NCBI GenBank assembly: GCA_918026815.1
Contig: CAKJVC010000128.1
Span: forward strand, 310,001 to 374,000
Direction of reading: 5' to 3'
DNA from: Chalara sp. BL73
Lineage: Eukaryota > Ascomycota > Leotiomycetes > Helotiales
DNA length: 64,000 nt
Made by a program: the position numbers and the translations under genes. Shown piece after piece: positions 11,018 to 28,478 of the stretch. The notes below the pieces were generated by a model that saw only the letters and a program-made list of their open reading frames with translations, was not told where the DNA came from and did not search any database. The first letter of the stretch is position 1; each line of letters opens with the position of its first letter.

Positions 11018-12668
11018 ATGTCGAAAACAACGGCAAAAATCAAGGGTGACCTTTCCATTCCGTCAGGCAGTAAACAGCTGACTGACTATATTCACATCTA
11101 GGCTGTTATCATTGTTCCCAACGTCGCGTAAATTGCGACCGGACTGAGCCTTTTTGTTTGAAGTGTTTAAAGAAAGGCTTGAAATGTCCTGGCTTGGGTA
11201 CTAGATATCGTTTCAACAATGGGGTTGCTGCCCGCGGCAAGTTCAAGGGAAAGGCAGTGCTAGCAGAGGATGAGCTTGTTGTCGTTCCTGAAAATGGACA
11301 GCTCCCGCCGATTAAATGGGTGCACCAAATGAAACCAAGCTCATCGTTTGGATTGAAAGAACCGATTATCCCTAATTCGCTGATGGTGAATCAGTGCTCG
11401 TCATTGTCGAGAATAAAGCCGAGTCAGATCCATTCAATAGGTTTCGATGATCAAGATAACCACGTTAGTGGTTACAACGAAATCGTTTCGGGCGACTCAG
11501 ACGCCTTCAATGTCGGTTCTCACAGGTCTGAACTATTCTGCCAGGTGAATAATCAAATGGCCATCAATGACGAGACCACTGCTGTATATCAATCTTGGCC
11601 TCTCCTTGGCTTAGATACGCATGATGCCGTGACTCGCATGCTGCTTTTCAACTGTACATCTATTGGCCTCCCGGAACGATATATCAATTGCTGACACGTA
11701 TGAAGTTTCCGAAAATGTGGCTAAAGCCATGGTAGTATTTGACGGCCCGTTCAACAATTACAGACTTCTTATCCTCCCTCTCGCCGACGAAAATGACCTG
11801 GTTCGCAACGCGGTTTTGGCAGCTTCTTCCAACCAATTAGCCTCGAGAAGTCCTGAATTTGCGAGAAGCGGCTTGAAATACCAGGCGGCTGCGATAAAGG
11901 CTCTTCCTCTTGCACCGGAGTCTGTCAAAAGCCAAACTACAGAAATCATTGCAGCGATTGCTATACTTCTCATTAATGAAATGACATCTGGCGGCGTTGG
12001 CGAGTTTCAAGCCCTATACAAGATGATGAAGTCTTGCGTAAGCATCGAGCAAAGTAACTCAGGCAGTTTTCAAACAACTTTGGGGTTGTTTTTATGCCAA
12101 CAATTGCGAATGTGAGTTATAATAATCATTTAGGCTCAGAGCCTCGTTTCAAGGGCGTTTCTGACATGATTGTTCCCATAGTATGGAATTCTTTATTCAA
12201 ATATTTCTTGGAGAAGAAATTGGTGTCTGGAACCTCATTTCACGCTTTCTGGGTCCTATAGAGTTCCTTGCTGAGGCTTCACTACAGCATCCCGATCGAG
12301 CCGACACAGTCAGGAGGCTCGAAGACGTACTTAGTCAAGCATCCGACATTTATTTACAAAGAGCCATGAATAATCTCCCGTCTGAAGGAACAGTCCCAAA
12401 AGTTCAAAGGCTGAAAGAAAGTATTGAAGCAATACCACCTGGCTCACCGGGAGAGCATGTACTAGTTTGGGCATATTTTATTGCCGGTGCCGAGAGCTCG
12501 ATAATACCACACCGCGAGTTCTTCCAAGAGCGTCTCAGACAGCTCTATAGTAAGACAGGATTCTCAAATATTTTGCGTTCACTACAGATGCTGGAACGGA
12601 TCTGGGCAAATTATGAAACGAGTTGGACTAAATTCATCATTGAAATTGAGCAAGCTTTTATAATGTAG
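11018..12668 (+). CDS. Zn(II)2Cys6 transcription factor, Fungal_trans_2 type
   Basis: Exons are 11018-11045, 11102-11653, 11706-12111 and 12182-12668, giving 490 residues. The N-terminus carries a canonical binuclear cluster: Cys 11, 14, 21, 28, 31 and 38, spacing CX2CX6CX6CX2CX6C (KGCYHCSQRRVNCD), followed by a basic stretch (GTRYRFNNGVAARGK). The long C-terminal part (FDGPFNNYR, LPLADENDLVRNAVLAASSN, then LQMLERIW) fits the fungal-specific domain PF11951. Introns of 56, 52 and 70 bp have GT-AG ends and CTGAC-type branch sites; joining them restores FNFSENVAKAMVVFDGP. It is a nuclear regulator, convergent with the amine oxidase 55 bp away, so it may control the following amine genes. That link is inference. 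Confidence 0.88.
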
Positions 12669-12723
12669 TTTGCTACATTCCCTATTATCTACCAGTTTTT
12701 CATGTCCTGAATTCTCTTGCCCA

Positions 12724-14376
<1,653 letters not shown>

Positions 14377-15204
14377 GGTGGCAGTGGTTAGGATGTACAG
14401 CGGACTCGAGGCATCAGAAGGTAGCAATCAGGTCTTCAATGATATCAAATTCATCGTGCTCTGGTGATTGTTCCTTTATTGATAAAGAGATTGCATCAAG
14501 TCTCCAGTTTCCCAATTCAAATCATCATTTGTCGAATTCTTTTTCAAGACTGCTTTCAGTTTCTCATTTAACCTTCCCGGTTGGGAAAGACGCACAGGCC
14601 TATTTGGGGACCACAGCCACGCGGAGAATTTCCACACTTCATCTAACTCGGTTCGAACCCCACATCAGCTACTTCTAGATATCAATTCGCTGGATTCAAT
14701 TGTCGGCCGGATATCAATGCTATTGATAAGGGAAGATAACTGTTTATTTTGTTTCAATTTCCCAATTCGGTCCCGTAAAGAAATGTCCTTTATCTCTCTA
14801 AGACTTTTTGAGCGAAATCCAACCCGATGGTGGTTCTTGCATACGCATACAACATTGCTCCATTGGCTATTAGGAGATTTTTAAAGGCGCATAATTATAG
14901 GGTGTCAAATTCATGTGGCTATGAAAACCGATTGATTTAGGGTAGGACTGTTGGCTATTCCAAGGTAGGGATAGACCTGTTTCTAAGGCTTTTACATTGG
15001 AACTGCTCTGCGCTGGGTTGATTTTGGGGGCAAGGGTAGGGATAGAAAGGTTGAAATCACAATTCAAGAGATCTCGCTGATTTGGTGAATAAAGATAACC
15101 CGACACGAAGGTAATTGCAGACACAGCAAGTTAATCAAATTACAGAATGCCAATTTACATCATGCACGCCAAGATCAACATACAATCTAACCTATACATT
15201 ATTA
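14377..15204. other. Intergenic region, no gene seen
   Basis: This is presumably the 5' flank of the amine oxidase and the 3' flank of the Rieske gene. Short open frames on either strand have no recognisable motif. A GGTTCGAACCC word near 14650 resembles a tRNA B box, but no acceptor or D-arm partner is found. Confidence 0.5.
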
Positions 15205-16485
15205 TCACCATGCCAGGCTCTCTTCAGTTTGACAAGTCAATCCTGAGCAGAACTCAATGTCTTTCCTGCTCATCAGAGCATCGCTCGGTAGTTGCTGTCG
15301 AGCAGGCCATATCTCCTGCTTTGCCACCTGTTCGCGTTTGTGATGGGCCTGCACAATTTCTCGGACAGCCTGCTGGAAATAGAGAGGGCCTGTCTCCATC
15401 TTTGGATGCAATTCCCCATTGATGAAAACTCCAGAATTAAGATTCTTCTGTGTAAGGTCACAGAGATATTTGTCCTCCCGCATTACGCGCTTATAGATCT
15501 GGTCAATCCTTTGGAAATCCTCTTCGGGAGAATTCTTGTTTCGGTAAACTTCATACTGCATCGAGGACTTCGTAGGCCCGCTAGGGGCAAACCTCTGCAT
15601 GTAGAAGAAGTGTGGCCTGTTTTGACTTAGTGATTCTAAGAATATGACGTTGTAATATACTTACGAGACGGTGATAGAGGAATTGGGGAAGAAGTAGGTA
15701 GGAGCAACTGTCAGACCAGCTGCTGCCTGCTCAGGGGTTGTTGCGGCATTATGTTGAATAGTGTCCCCCTCGGTTTTGACGGAGTAGGAGCTGAGATCGG
15801 CAATTGAGGGAATGTCAGGATGGGCCGTCTTGCAGTGATAGCATTCGTTATAGTTGTCAGCTAGAATCTTCCAGTTGTATCCTCCGTCCATATCCCAGGT
15901 GTGGTCAAATTCAAAGTCATCCCAATTGACCCCTTTGTACCTGGGAAGCATGTCAATACCCCCAAAATCGTCTGACCAGGCAATCTCTGGCGTGGCTTTG
16001 CCATCCAAATTGACCCAGATAAAACCGTTCCTATCAATGTGAACGTGTATCGGGAGGAGGCCATTCTTGCTCTTGTCGAAATCGGGCAGATCTTGATAGC
16101 TTGGGGCTTTGGCAAGCTTGCCATTGAGGCCATAGGACCAGCCGTGATAGAGGCAAGCAAAGATCTTGGCTTGGCCCTTCTCCTCAGTGACCACCGGAAA
16201 GCCTCGATGTCGGCAGACATTGTGGAATCCATTGATGTTGCCCTCCCGGTCCTTGCACAGGACAAACTGGAAGCCTGCTATCTCATAGCGCAGATAGTCG
16301 CCAGGCTGCTTGAGTCTCAGTTTGTGAGTAATAGGCATCCATTTCCTAGAAAAAATTGCCCGCCTCTCGAGCTCGTACATCTCCTGTGACGTGTACCACG
16401 ATGCCGGCAAAGCCCTGACTGCTGAATTTTCATTGCTGGCAGGTGTAGAGCCACCGAGGCCAAGATATCCCAAAAGTGATGACAT
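15205..16485 (-). CDS. Rieske [2Fe-2S] aromatic-ring-hydroxylase-type oxygenase, choline/betaine monooxygenase class
   Basis: Exons 16485-15665 and 15616-15205 (48-bp GTAAGT...CAG intron) give 410 residues. I chose MSSLLGYLGLGG as the start because family members begin this way; the frame is open further upstream to 16641. The Rieske ligands are Cys91-x-His93 (NVCRHRG) and Cys111-x2-His114 (CLYHGWSYG). The mononuclear iron site is DNYNECYHCKTAH, with Glu214, His217 and His222. This family, which includes plant choline monooxygenase and bacterial glycine-betaine and stachydrine demethylases, hydroxylates N-methyl groups using O2 and electrons from a reductase. No reductase is seen here. It is divergent from the dimethylglycine dehydrogenase-like gene, so a shared promoter and a betaine-demethylating role are plausible inferences. 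Confidence 0.9.
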
Positions 16486-20050
<3,565 letters not shown>

Positions 20051-20375
20051 TCGGGTTGTCGATGTCAGGGGTCGATACAAAAGAGCAGACTGTGGAATAA
20101 GCTAGCCCAGCCCATAAACTATAAGTCAGCTCAAATAGATTTAAATTATAACATCCCTTCAGCTGGGATTTTCCTAGCTTATTATTAGCTTATAAGTTGT
20201 GCATGTTAGAATGTCACGTACTAATTTTACCTTCCAAAGATTCGACAATTAAACATTATTTAAAGTCAATTATTAAGCTATTATAGTTTCAAAGCGTAAG
20301 CAGACTATTGATTGATGATTTTTTTAATGGAAAATATCTCAAATACTAATTTTAGCGTTTAAACACGTTTTTTTT

Positions 20376-20397
20376 GGCTCGACTGACGCGTCGAGCC
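20376..20397. repeat. Inverted repeat, 8-bp arms, 6-base spacer
   Basis: GGCTCGAC and GTCGAGCC are perfect reverse complements separated by TGACGC. A run of eight T precedes the repeat on the + strand, so the transcript of the minus strand would be a hairpin followed by A. It could also be a dimeric protein-binding site. Confidence 0.6.
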
Positions 20398-20566
20398 GGC
20401 GCCATCCAACCTGTCCGCTCTCCACACAACTGCTGATTTAAGTGCTCACTAACTTGATTGCTGGCCGACACGATTGCTGGTTGACTTCACAAAGAGTGCC
20501 TCCCTTCAAATCTAGGATCTCTGGTTGCGCAACCTATTGTCGAGTAGCACTAAGATAAACAAGGAC

Positions 20567-20591
20567 CCTATTGTGGTTCAGCCACAATAGG
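20567..20591. repeat. Inverted repeat, 10-bp arms, 5-base spacer
   Basis: CCTATTGTGG and CCACAATAGG are perfect reverse complements around TTCAG. It lies about 320 bp upstream of the ATG of the sarcosine-oxidase-like gene and contains a CCACAAT (reverse ATTGTGG) CCAAT-like core. A hairpin or dimeric operator is possible; function is unproven. Confidence 0.6.
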
Positions 20592-20913
20592 AAGCCCTGT
20601 AAACCTCATATCTACGCCATGTGACCCCGCTTGGCCCCTGAAAGTGGCGGATATACTACAACACGGGATCCCTAATTGGCCTGAACGCCAAGGAATTGGT
20701 TAAAAGTATATTTGTCACGTGCAATACACTGGAAGGCTTTTCCGTTAATGGGTATAATGACCGTCTGTTATCCACCGAATACGGCCTCCAAAGAGTCCCA
20801 CAGCGCTACTGCCAAAACGACCATCTTTTAATAGCCCAACTGTACAAATACAAAAACGCGATAATCTTGTGAATATCCCGGTTCCAACAATCAAAATTGC
20901 AGGCGAGTCTTCT

Positions 20914-22348
20914 ATGGTCAAAATGAACCCAGGCAAAGGGTCATATATTATTGCCGGAGCTGGCGTGTTTGGAGTATCTACGGCCTATCATCTAATCAAA
21001 AAGTATCCTAATGCATCGGTGACTCTGGTTGACCGGGATGCATTCGACGCAGATAGTCGTGTGGCTGCCTCGTGGGACTGGAATAAGGTGGTGCGCGCCG
21101 ACTATGATGACATAGTATATTGCCAACTGGGACTAGAGGCGCAAGACGTCTTCAAGTCTGATCCGCTTTGGAAGCCGTACTTCCATGAGACCGGAATCTA
21201 CTGGATATGTCGTAGCGAATATGCTCAGGATGTTATCGACAACTACAAGAAACTCGGCCGCGATGCAGATCTTTCTGCCGTTCCGGTTAACGAGGCCCGC
21301 AAGATGTATGGCGGTCTTTTCGACGACGCCGATTATACCGATGTCAAAGAGGTGCTTGTCAATAGGACTAGTGGTTGGGCTGCTGCTGGGGATTGTTTGC
21401 TGGCTATCACTCGCAGAGCCATAGAACTAGGTGTCAAATATGTGACGGCTGAAATTGCGTCGTTACAAGTCAACGATCGTGGTCGCTGTTATGGGGTCAA
21501 AACAGCTACTGGAGAGGCCTTGGTAGCCTCGCATATTATTCTTTGCACTGGGGCATTCACGCCAAAATTGCTGGAGTTGAGTGCTGAGAGTTGTGGTCTG
21601 ACTGACCTTAGGGCCGGACCAAGGATCCTCGCTGGTGGCATTGCGACAGGTATGACGCGACTTGATGACAAGACATATGAGAGATTTGCTGCTATGCCTG
21701 TGGGCGTTCAAGGGTATACGGTAAAAACGGGTACTCTGCCAACTGACCATGTTCCATTTCGCGTTGGTAGCTAACTGTCAGACAGGACCCTTTATTGGTA
21801 GCCTTCCGCCCACAGAAGACAGAGAGCTCAAGTGGTGGGGCCAAACGATATTCAAAAACACTCATGAAGTGTTGCCTGGCCGCCATATATCAATGCCGCC
21901 GCCAGAACCGGACTACGCTCAGTGGACCATTCCTAGGAGACTTAAGGAAGACATCCGGCATGCGAACAATGTATTTTATGGAAGTAAAGGGGCAAACTGG
22001 AAGCTAGAAAAGCATCGCATCTGCTGGTAGGTCAATGCATCCCAGTGTCAATATACAACCGACTAATCTCTGAAAAGGGATGCCTTCACGACCAGCTCGG
22101 ACTTTATTATCTCACCACATTCAGCTTCAAAGGGGTTATACGTAGCAACCTGCGGTTCGTTCCACGGCTGGAAATTCTTCCCAGTGCTCGGCAAGTATGT
22201 GCTACAAATGCTGGAGGGTTCGTTGTCTCCGAAATTGGTAGAAAAGTGGGCTTGGGATCGGGAGCGGCCGGATCCATCTCTTAATGCGGATTGGCCGAGG
22301 ACGGAAATGAAAGATCTGTTAGACCCAATCAGGCCAGCAAAACTATAA
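20914..22348 (+). CDS. Sarcosine/fructosyl-amine oxidase-like FAD enzyme, peroxisomal
   Basis: Exons 20914-21720, 21782-22026 and 22078-22348 (introns 61 and 51 bp) give 440 residues. I take the first ATG, reading MVKMNPGKGSYIIAGAG; the open frame upstream lacks an ATG. FAD fold GAGVFGVSTAYHL; WDWNKVVRADYDD near residue 65; CGSFHGWKFFPVLGKY near the end, where the Cys matches the residue that binds FAD covalently in this family. C-terminal AKL is a peroxisomal PTS1. Family members oxidise sarcosine, L-pipecolate or fructosyl amino acids with O2, giving H2O2, which suits peroxisomes. Beside the dimethylglycine enzyme, sarcosine is the likeliest substrate by inference. Confidence 0.88.
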
Positions 22349-24258
22349 TAAATAATACTGCTAATCGGCATTATCTATGGTGGTATTTAAAGTTTTTTCT
22401 TGTTCTACTGGAGGAGGTGTGCAGTCGGGTAGAGGCTAGGCACTGATTTAACTTGAGTAAGATGGAATTCCAGATCATGTTTCCGCGCCCTCCAACCAGT
22501 AGTACAAGACTCAAAGCATCTTCTTTACCCCTACACTTATCTTATAATGAAGGTCAAAATATTTCCCTGGAAGCCTCCTAACGCATTGACAGGAAGTTTT
22601 CAGGCGCAAAAATCCTAAGAGGGCTTCCCCGCTCAATCCATAGTCGTCAACTTTTGCTGCTGTTTAGACTCGTGGGTTCATTGAGTGGCATTTGACTGAA
22701 ACATAGCATCTTGCCTTTACGGCTTAACCCTGCGGCATTTGACAACCATTCTGAGAAGCCTGCGATCGTGTACAAGTGAATCATCTACCGCTTGGACGGC
22801 CTGGAAAGCCTGGAATTCAGTGCTCTCTTAGAGCGAAGCCGGGGTACAAATGTGACTATTCTCATGCATTACAAAACCCTTAGGATAGTCCTCGATACCA
22901 CGGACGGGAGCTCAGCCGACCAGGTTAAGATGTCAGTGGCATGTCACCTTAGGTAAGGGAGCTGTCCGCATTTGAGCCCAGTCTGACACGTCACTCAGTA
23001 GGAAGTGTGTACTAGTCAAACAGAGGGCTGTAATCTTTTTTCAAGTGAAGATAGCCTTGCCATCTACCATTGGCGTCTTCAAATACTAATGGACATTGTA
23101 TCTTGCGCCTATGGCAAATCTTGTCAGGTCCTGGCTAATTACAACAGAACGTTTTTAGGTATTCACACGCGACAGTGGTGCAATGGTAGTCCAGCTTATT
23201 TCTTTCCAATTAGCTGTGCCAACAGAAAGAAGTGATCCCGAGAGCCTGAGTGTTGGGTGATGTCACAGCTCTTTCTGGAGCCCTCGGAGGGCTTGGAAAG
23301 CTTCTTCTCTTACTATGAAGCGCCGAATGTGGGTCTTCAACGGAGTCTCGAGGTACTGTTCCTGGGACTTATAAGACCTCTCAATTCGGACGCCTGTAGA
23401 ATAGGCGGAAAGAGAGTGTGACTATCAGCAGAAAATGAATAGTTCACAAACAATCAAGCCATTTTGGTGGAGACGGGCAATAATTGAGCACAACATAGCG
23501 CCACAATTGGGTAAGACAGCTAACACAATAGTATCCTATAGAATGAGCTATGTCGTGATTCTTGGATGACCTTTAGGGAACCTAGGGCATCCGCGCAGCG
23601 AGAGCGACAGAGAAGCTCTTTGGCACCGTGACTAGGCTGGGTCTTGCCCTTGATATTCAAGGAATGTCATACTTGCGAGGTCCGAGTGGAGGAGTAGTAA
23701 GGAGTTGAGAAGGGCAGGTGTGTTTGATGGATGGGTGGTTGTGTAGACTTGGGTAGTGGTGGGATGAAAAGGGGAGGAGATTTAGGATTGATGTACAAGG
23801 AGAGAAGGAATAACTAAGATGCAATGCAAGAGAATTGTTCAGTGATAAATGAGCGCTGGAGGTTGATATCGGAAGAGCCTGCGACAGCGTTGATGGAGGC
23901 CGTGGAAACCAGGCGAGGGCGTGAAGTGGTGTGCACACCTTGAAACTTAAGTCTTCAGGCTTTTTGTCACTAAAATTTCGGCTCAGATGCGCTGGAAAGC
24001 AGGGTATTTCTCTGCCCTGTCAACACGAGTCAGAGCGGTCAGGTGACTACGGCACTTTTCGGTTGAAGCACCTTCAAACGAGATATCATTTTTAGCACTA
24101 CTACAGCGTATTAAGGGGCAGCGAGCTGGGACGGACCCAGACTTCTCATTGTCTACTGGGAGTAACGAGAAGTTGCCCGGCTCCAGCAGACGAGAAGAAA
24201 CACGACGCACCACCTCTTTGTGGTTGCATGTCGTCGCGTGCCCTATCTCGACTCCAAG
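22349..24258. other. Long intergenic region, no gene seen
   Basis: I found no conserved protein, tRNA or TIR in 1.9 kb. The minus frame at 23657-23938 is Ser/Pro/Leu-rich low complexity arising from a GA-rich strand. The segment before 24259 is the promoter side of the second regulator. Confidence 0.5.
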
Positions 24259-26715
24259 ATGGTCCAGTCGCCTCCAAAACAGCTGACTGAGGATCACTAT
24301 TCGGACAGAAATTCTCGAGCCTGTCAGTTCTGTCGAGCGAGGAAGGTAGCAGAGCTCTTTATCCGCTTGATGGCCTGCTTATAGGTGTGCGTAGATCAAA
24401 TGCGACAAATCGAAACCAATATGCACCCCCTGTGCGACCCATAAACGACATTGCGTTTATACAAATGAGCGACCGAAACCAAGGTTCGTGTCCTAGATGA
24501 GCTAGTACTATAGGAAAAGAGTACTTGGTACAGATAGCTTGATACATTGACCATTTATAGACCATCGTCCGCGATTATTTCAGCAATTCAGACTGAGAAG
24601 CAGGCAATTGAAAACATCATCGTTAACCTAAAACAATCATCTCCCGAAGAAGTAGTAAAGATTCTGCAACGTGTAACAATTATTGATGGTTCGGTGCAAC
24701 TGCCTGTTCCCAGGAGTGGCGCTGGTGACCAACCTGGGATATCCGCAATACGCACCACAGAGAAGCCGGGAAGCAGGCCCAGCACACCTCTAGAAACCAG
24801 TAACGCCGATGAGGCGGAATGTCACGAATCCGATGGTGACTTCGACGTTTCGCAATACCTATCCGTCGACGATCACGGCCAGGTTGGCGTTTTTGGACTT
24901 ACTTCGACTCTCCATAACCCTGGACAAACCCCTGTGCCCAAAGTTCTGCCTATACAGGAAGTCAGAAATCAGCTAATTGCGAACGCAGCACTAGAGCGGC
25001 AAAAGGAATTTGCTATTCGTCTCTTGCCTGACATTGATGGGGTCCCTACGTCATTGGGAATGCACTTGTTGGACCTGCATTGGAATCGCCAGCACCATAC
25101 GTTTCTTCTCACCTATCGACCAGCTTTCATGCGGGATCTTGTTAGTGGAGGCCCATACTGTTCTAAGTTCCTTCTTAATGCAATATTTGCCTGTGCCAGC
25201 AAATATTCAGATCGTGTAGAGGTGCGAGATGATCCTTCAGACCCGCGGACTAGTGGTGGACGATTCTTTCGTCGATGCCAAGAACTCATGTTAGAAGATC
25301 CGCCCTGGGAGCGATCAACTATACCGACATTAATTGGGCTACTTTTACTCGGGTCGACTTTTGTCGCCCGAGGGGAAATCTCTAAGGGCTGGTCATATAC
25401 TGGTCTTGCGGTGCGGATGGTGTTCGATCTCGGCTTGCACTTGGATCTCAGAAAGCCGGGCTGTACTCCAGAGGATATAGAGATTAGAAGAAGGGTATTC
25501 TGGGGAGCGTTCCTCTGTGACAAAGTACAGAGCCTTTATCTCGGACGTCCCATTGCGATGCAGCTCAAAGATACTCACGTTCCGCACGACTTTATGGATA
25601 CCATAGAAGAGCTGGATCTCTGGATTCCTTATATCGACCCAGAATACCGAGATACCTCGCAAATATTGTACAATCCCACACCAGTCCATTCTGTTTCAAC
25701 ATTTCAGCAATTGTGCTTACTTTCGAAGCTGATGACGCGAATTATCAATCGATTTTATTCCGTCGGCACGACTCCAGCAAAAGCCCAAGCCAGTCTTCAT
25801 ACTCTGGATGGAGGGTTGACAAAATGGTATCAGCAATTACCCAAGGCTATCACCTTCGAGCCATGGTCTGAAAGTCCCATGGAATCTCAGAAGTTCGTTC
25901 CGCCAAATGTAATGAACCTACATAACACATACCACTCATTGGTTATCCTCCTCCACCGCCCATTTATCTCTGACGGTCATTTACGATCTGGGTCGGCATC
26001 AGCAAGTTCCTGGAAGAAATGTACAGTAGCCGCACGAAATATCACCAGTATCGTTGGAGCGTACCGATCGACATATAGTCTTCGAGGCGCACCATATCTT
26101 ACCTGTTATGCTGTATATGTTTCTTGTACTATACACGTTAGAAATGCAGCTCTTGAAGAGGGCCAGAATGGGGAGAACTTACGGCTGTTGTTGGCGAGTC
26201 TGAAGACATTGGATGAATTGTCTGTTCCGAATCCAGGCATTTCTAGGCCAGCAAATATCATCAGACGGCTTATGCAAACGAACGGCATCAGTGAGGGACC
26301 AGGTGAGTCCCAAATCCTTCTATACTAGGATGATGTTGCGGTGTCGGTGTTGACCGAAATGTCTTCAAACTGAGAAAAGAAGGGACCTGTGCTGAAAACT
26401 CTCTTTGAGTGCCTCCTTTGATTGCCATGCTAAGTTTATGTGCACAATCTAATTTTTTGCCTCATAGTCTCAACTCCTGAAAATGATGGCGCAGTTTCAT
26501 TCAACATTAATACCACACCACAACCAATAGCTCTAGCATCGCTTTTCGACACCTTTGTCCAAGAAAGTCATCAGAATGCTGGAAACACTTCCGACATTGG
26601 TAATCCATTGTTGGAGGATACAATGAATGATTCAATATTCGGATTCATGGATAATTCATATCTCCAGGATCCAATTAACTGGAACCGAATATTTCCTGGG
26701 CTAGGTTCAGATTGA
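24259..26715 (+). CDS. Zn(II)2Cys6 transcription factor with Fungal_trans domain
   Basis: Exons 24259-24345, 24395-24483, 24561-26302 and 26468-26715 give 721 residues. The zinc cluster spans the first intron: Cys 22, 25, 32, 39, 42 and 49 (ACQFCRARKIKCDKSKPIC, then TPC and RHC). A fungal-specific middle-homology region (PF04082, about 220-470) has LDLHWNRQHHTFLLTYRPAF, GWSYTGLAVRMVFDLGLHLD and RRVFWGAFLCDK, resembling NIT-4/XlnR-like regulators. The last intron is long (165 bp) but restores the frame; the acidic C-terminal tail (DTMNDSIFGFMDNS) may be an activation domain. It lies between the amine genes and the organic-acid genes, so either set could be its target. Confidence 0.88.
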
Positions 26716-26873
26716 TAGGTATGAAATGGATGAACATTGGGACAGGATTATAACATGGACGGGAAATGGTTCCATGTCAAGATTGCAGATCTTAGTATAC
26801 TATGTCCGTCCTCAAAAGAACGGATTTCCTACGAATAAAACTAATATATATATAACTCATGTAAACAAAGCCC

Positions 26874-27892
26874 TCATGTCAACACGCTCGGATCCTCAGC
26901 AACGATTTGGTCATAATATGGTTGGAAAGCCAACCACATCTTACTCGGGTTCCCACTCTTCTTGTGCGTCATCTCCGCCGTCTCCTTATCAATGTAAATC
27001 TTTTCCCAGCCTGGCCCCGCCGCCGCATTCGCCATCATTTGCGAGTGACAGCACCTATCTAGAGCGATAAATAAGAAAGCCGCTTCGTCGACTGTCTGAC
27101 CGCAGGTGATAATGCCATGGTTTCTAAGAATAATACTGCGGTGCCTGGGGCCTAAAGCTTTCGCAATACGGGCGCCTTCTTCGGTGGAGATTACTGTTCC
27201 CCCATAGGCATCGTATACTGTCAGGCAATCAATTACTATTCTGCGTGAGATAACGAACCTTGCAGTGGAACTCACCACTCAGATCATTGTAAAACCTCAG
27301 GGCATCTTGATAAAGTGGCTCTATCACGCGCCCAAAACACGAGAATGCCTTCCCATAAACCGAGTGCGCATGGCATGCAGCATTGAGATCTGGTCTTGCC
27401 TTGTGGATCTCGCTGTGGATGGCAAACGCAGGGCCGTTAACGGGATACTGCGCCCCACCAGGCTGCACCTCTCCGCTTTCATTTACCTCTACAAGGTCAC
27501 TGACGCTGATTTGGGAGAAGTGCTTGCTGAGGGGATTGATCCAAAAGTGTTCTGTAACCTACATATCAGAAATTGTACAAGACGGCAGGACTGGACAAAC
27601 CTGGATTGATAGGGTCGCGAAGAGAGATATGGCCCGCAACACCTTCATCAAAGCCTTGCTTGGCAAAGACCCGGAAGGCTACAGCTAGATGTTGCATCTT
27701 ATATTTTCGCTCATCAAGCTTGTTCTTGAAGGTGGGCGGCGATCTAATCTTGACTTTGCCGTCCTTGTCCCCGAGGAAGTGGACATCTTCGAAGAAGTCG
27801 GCTTTCTTGTCGGTGGTCTGGTTGGTATCAGGGCGAAGGCGAAGAGTTGTTTGCTCTTCGGAGATGGTAGCTGTTGCTGTAGGAGTGTCCAT
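26874..27892 (-). CDS. Class II aldolase/adducin family protein
   Basis: Exons 27892-27601, 27551-27276 and 27217-26874 (introns 49 and 58 bp) give 303 residues. The fold marks are VAGHISLRDP, FWINPLSKHF, CHAHSVYGKAFS (His-x-His zinc ligands) and RNHGIITCGQTVDEA (third His). Bacterial relatives are L-fuculose- and L-ribulose-phosphate enzymes and 3-oxo-tetronate-phosphate decarboxylases; most fungal members lack a known substrate. Cytosolic by absence of signals. Divergent from the quinone oxidoreductase-like gene. Co-occurrence with a 6PGDH-like dehydrogenase at 35.7-36.8 kb recalls bacterial tetronate catabolism, but the kinase of that pathway is not seen. Confidence 0.88.
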
Positions 27893-28478
27893 TTTGTGTA
27901 TTTGATTGAGGCGTTTAGTTGTTGTGGTGCATGTTGTGGTTACAAAGATCGGAAGTTGAGCTTGTAGCGATGCGTCTAGGACTGCACGGCCTGTGATACT
28001 CCTTTATAAACATAAAAAAACATCACCACATTCTTACACCGTCACCATGTAGCAGGGGTCTCTCCACCAGCCACGCTCCTCCTCTCTTTGCCTCTCGCAA
28101 TTGGGCCATTGTAGTGCGTGAAATGGGAGTGCGGGGCACGGAAAGTAACCGCCCGCCAGGTGTGCCCCGCCTAGCCCGTTGTGCGGGAACCGGTCAGCTT
28201 CTCGACATATGGGCCTTCACTCTCCGGCTTCTTCCTTTTCCCCAGAACGTTCCTCAGCCAATGAAATCGTATATTAGATTGCGGAGAGAAACTTTTGAGA
28301 TTTCTATATGACTTTGCGCCGTTTTATTTTCCACTGAGGGTTTAAAGGGTATTCGGAACTAACCTCGCTTCATCGGCCTCCAGAAACCTGCCACCATCAG
28401 TCAGCCTACCGAATAGGAGAGTGCTGGGAAATTGGACTTTCACCGAGTCAAACTCTCAGATCGCCTTCCCATATCAAG
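27893..28478. promoter_or_regulatory. Divergent upstream region of the aldolase and quinone oxidoreductase genes
   Basis: The 586 bp lie between two divergent ATGs, so both promoters are here. It contains two CTCCT-type CT-rich tracts near 28075-28090 and a TATTTTCC stretch at about 28326, but no firm operator. The ORF at 28114-28311 has no motif. Confidence 0.45.

Larger units (their letters stand above)
20051..20913. other. Intergenic region with two perfect inverted repeats
   Basis: There is no gene in this stretch. It contains GGCTCGAC-6-GTCGAGCC after a T-run (20376-20397) and CCTATTGTGG-5-CCACAATAGG (20567-20591). It is the upstream region of the sarcosine-oxidase-like gene and the 3' flank of the dimethylglycine gene. 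Confidence 0.6.

Noticed and set aside
14641..14660. tRNA B-box-like GGTTCGAACCC
   Set aside because: No A box at suitable distance and no cloverleaf or acceptor pairing around it.
23170..23240. Possible tRNA (TGGTGCAATGG resembles an A box)
   Set aside because: No B box downstream and no complementary acceptor arms.
23657..23938. 93-codon minus-strand frame
   Set aside because: Ser/Pro/Leu low complexity from a GA-rich strand, no motif or splice context.
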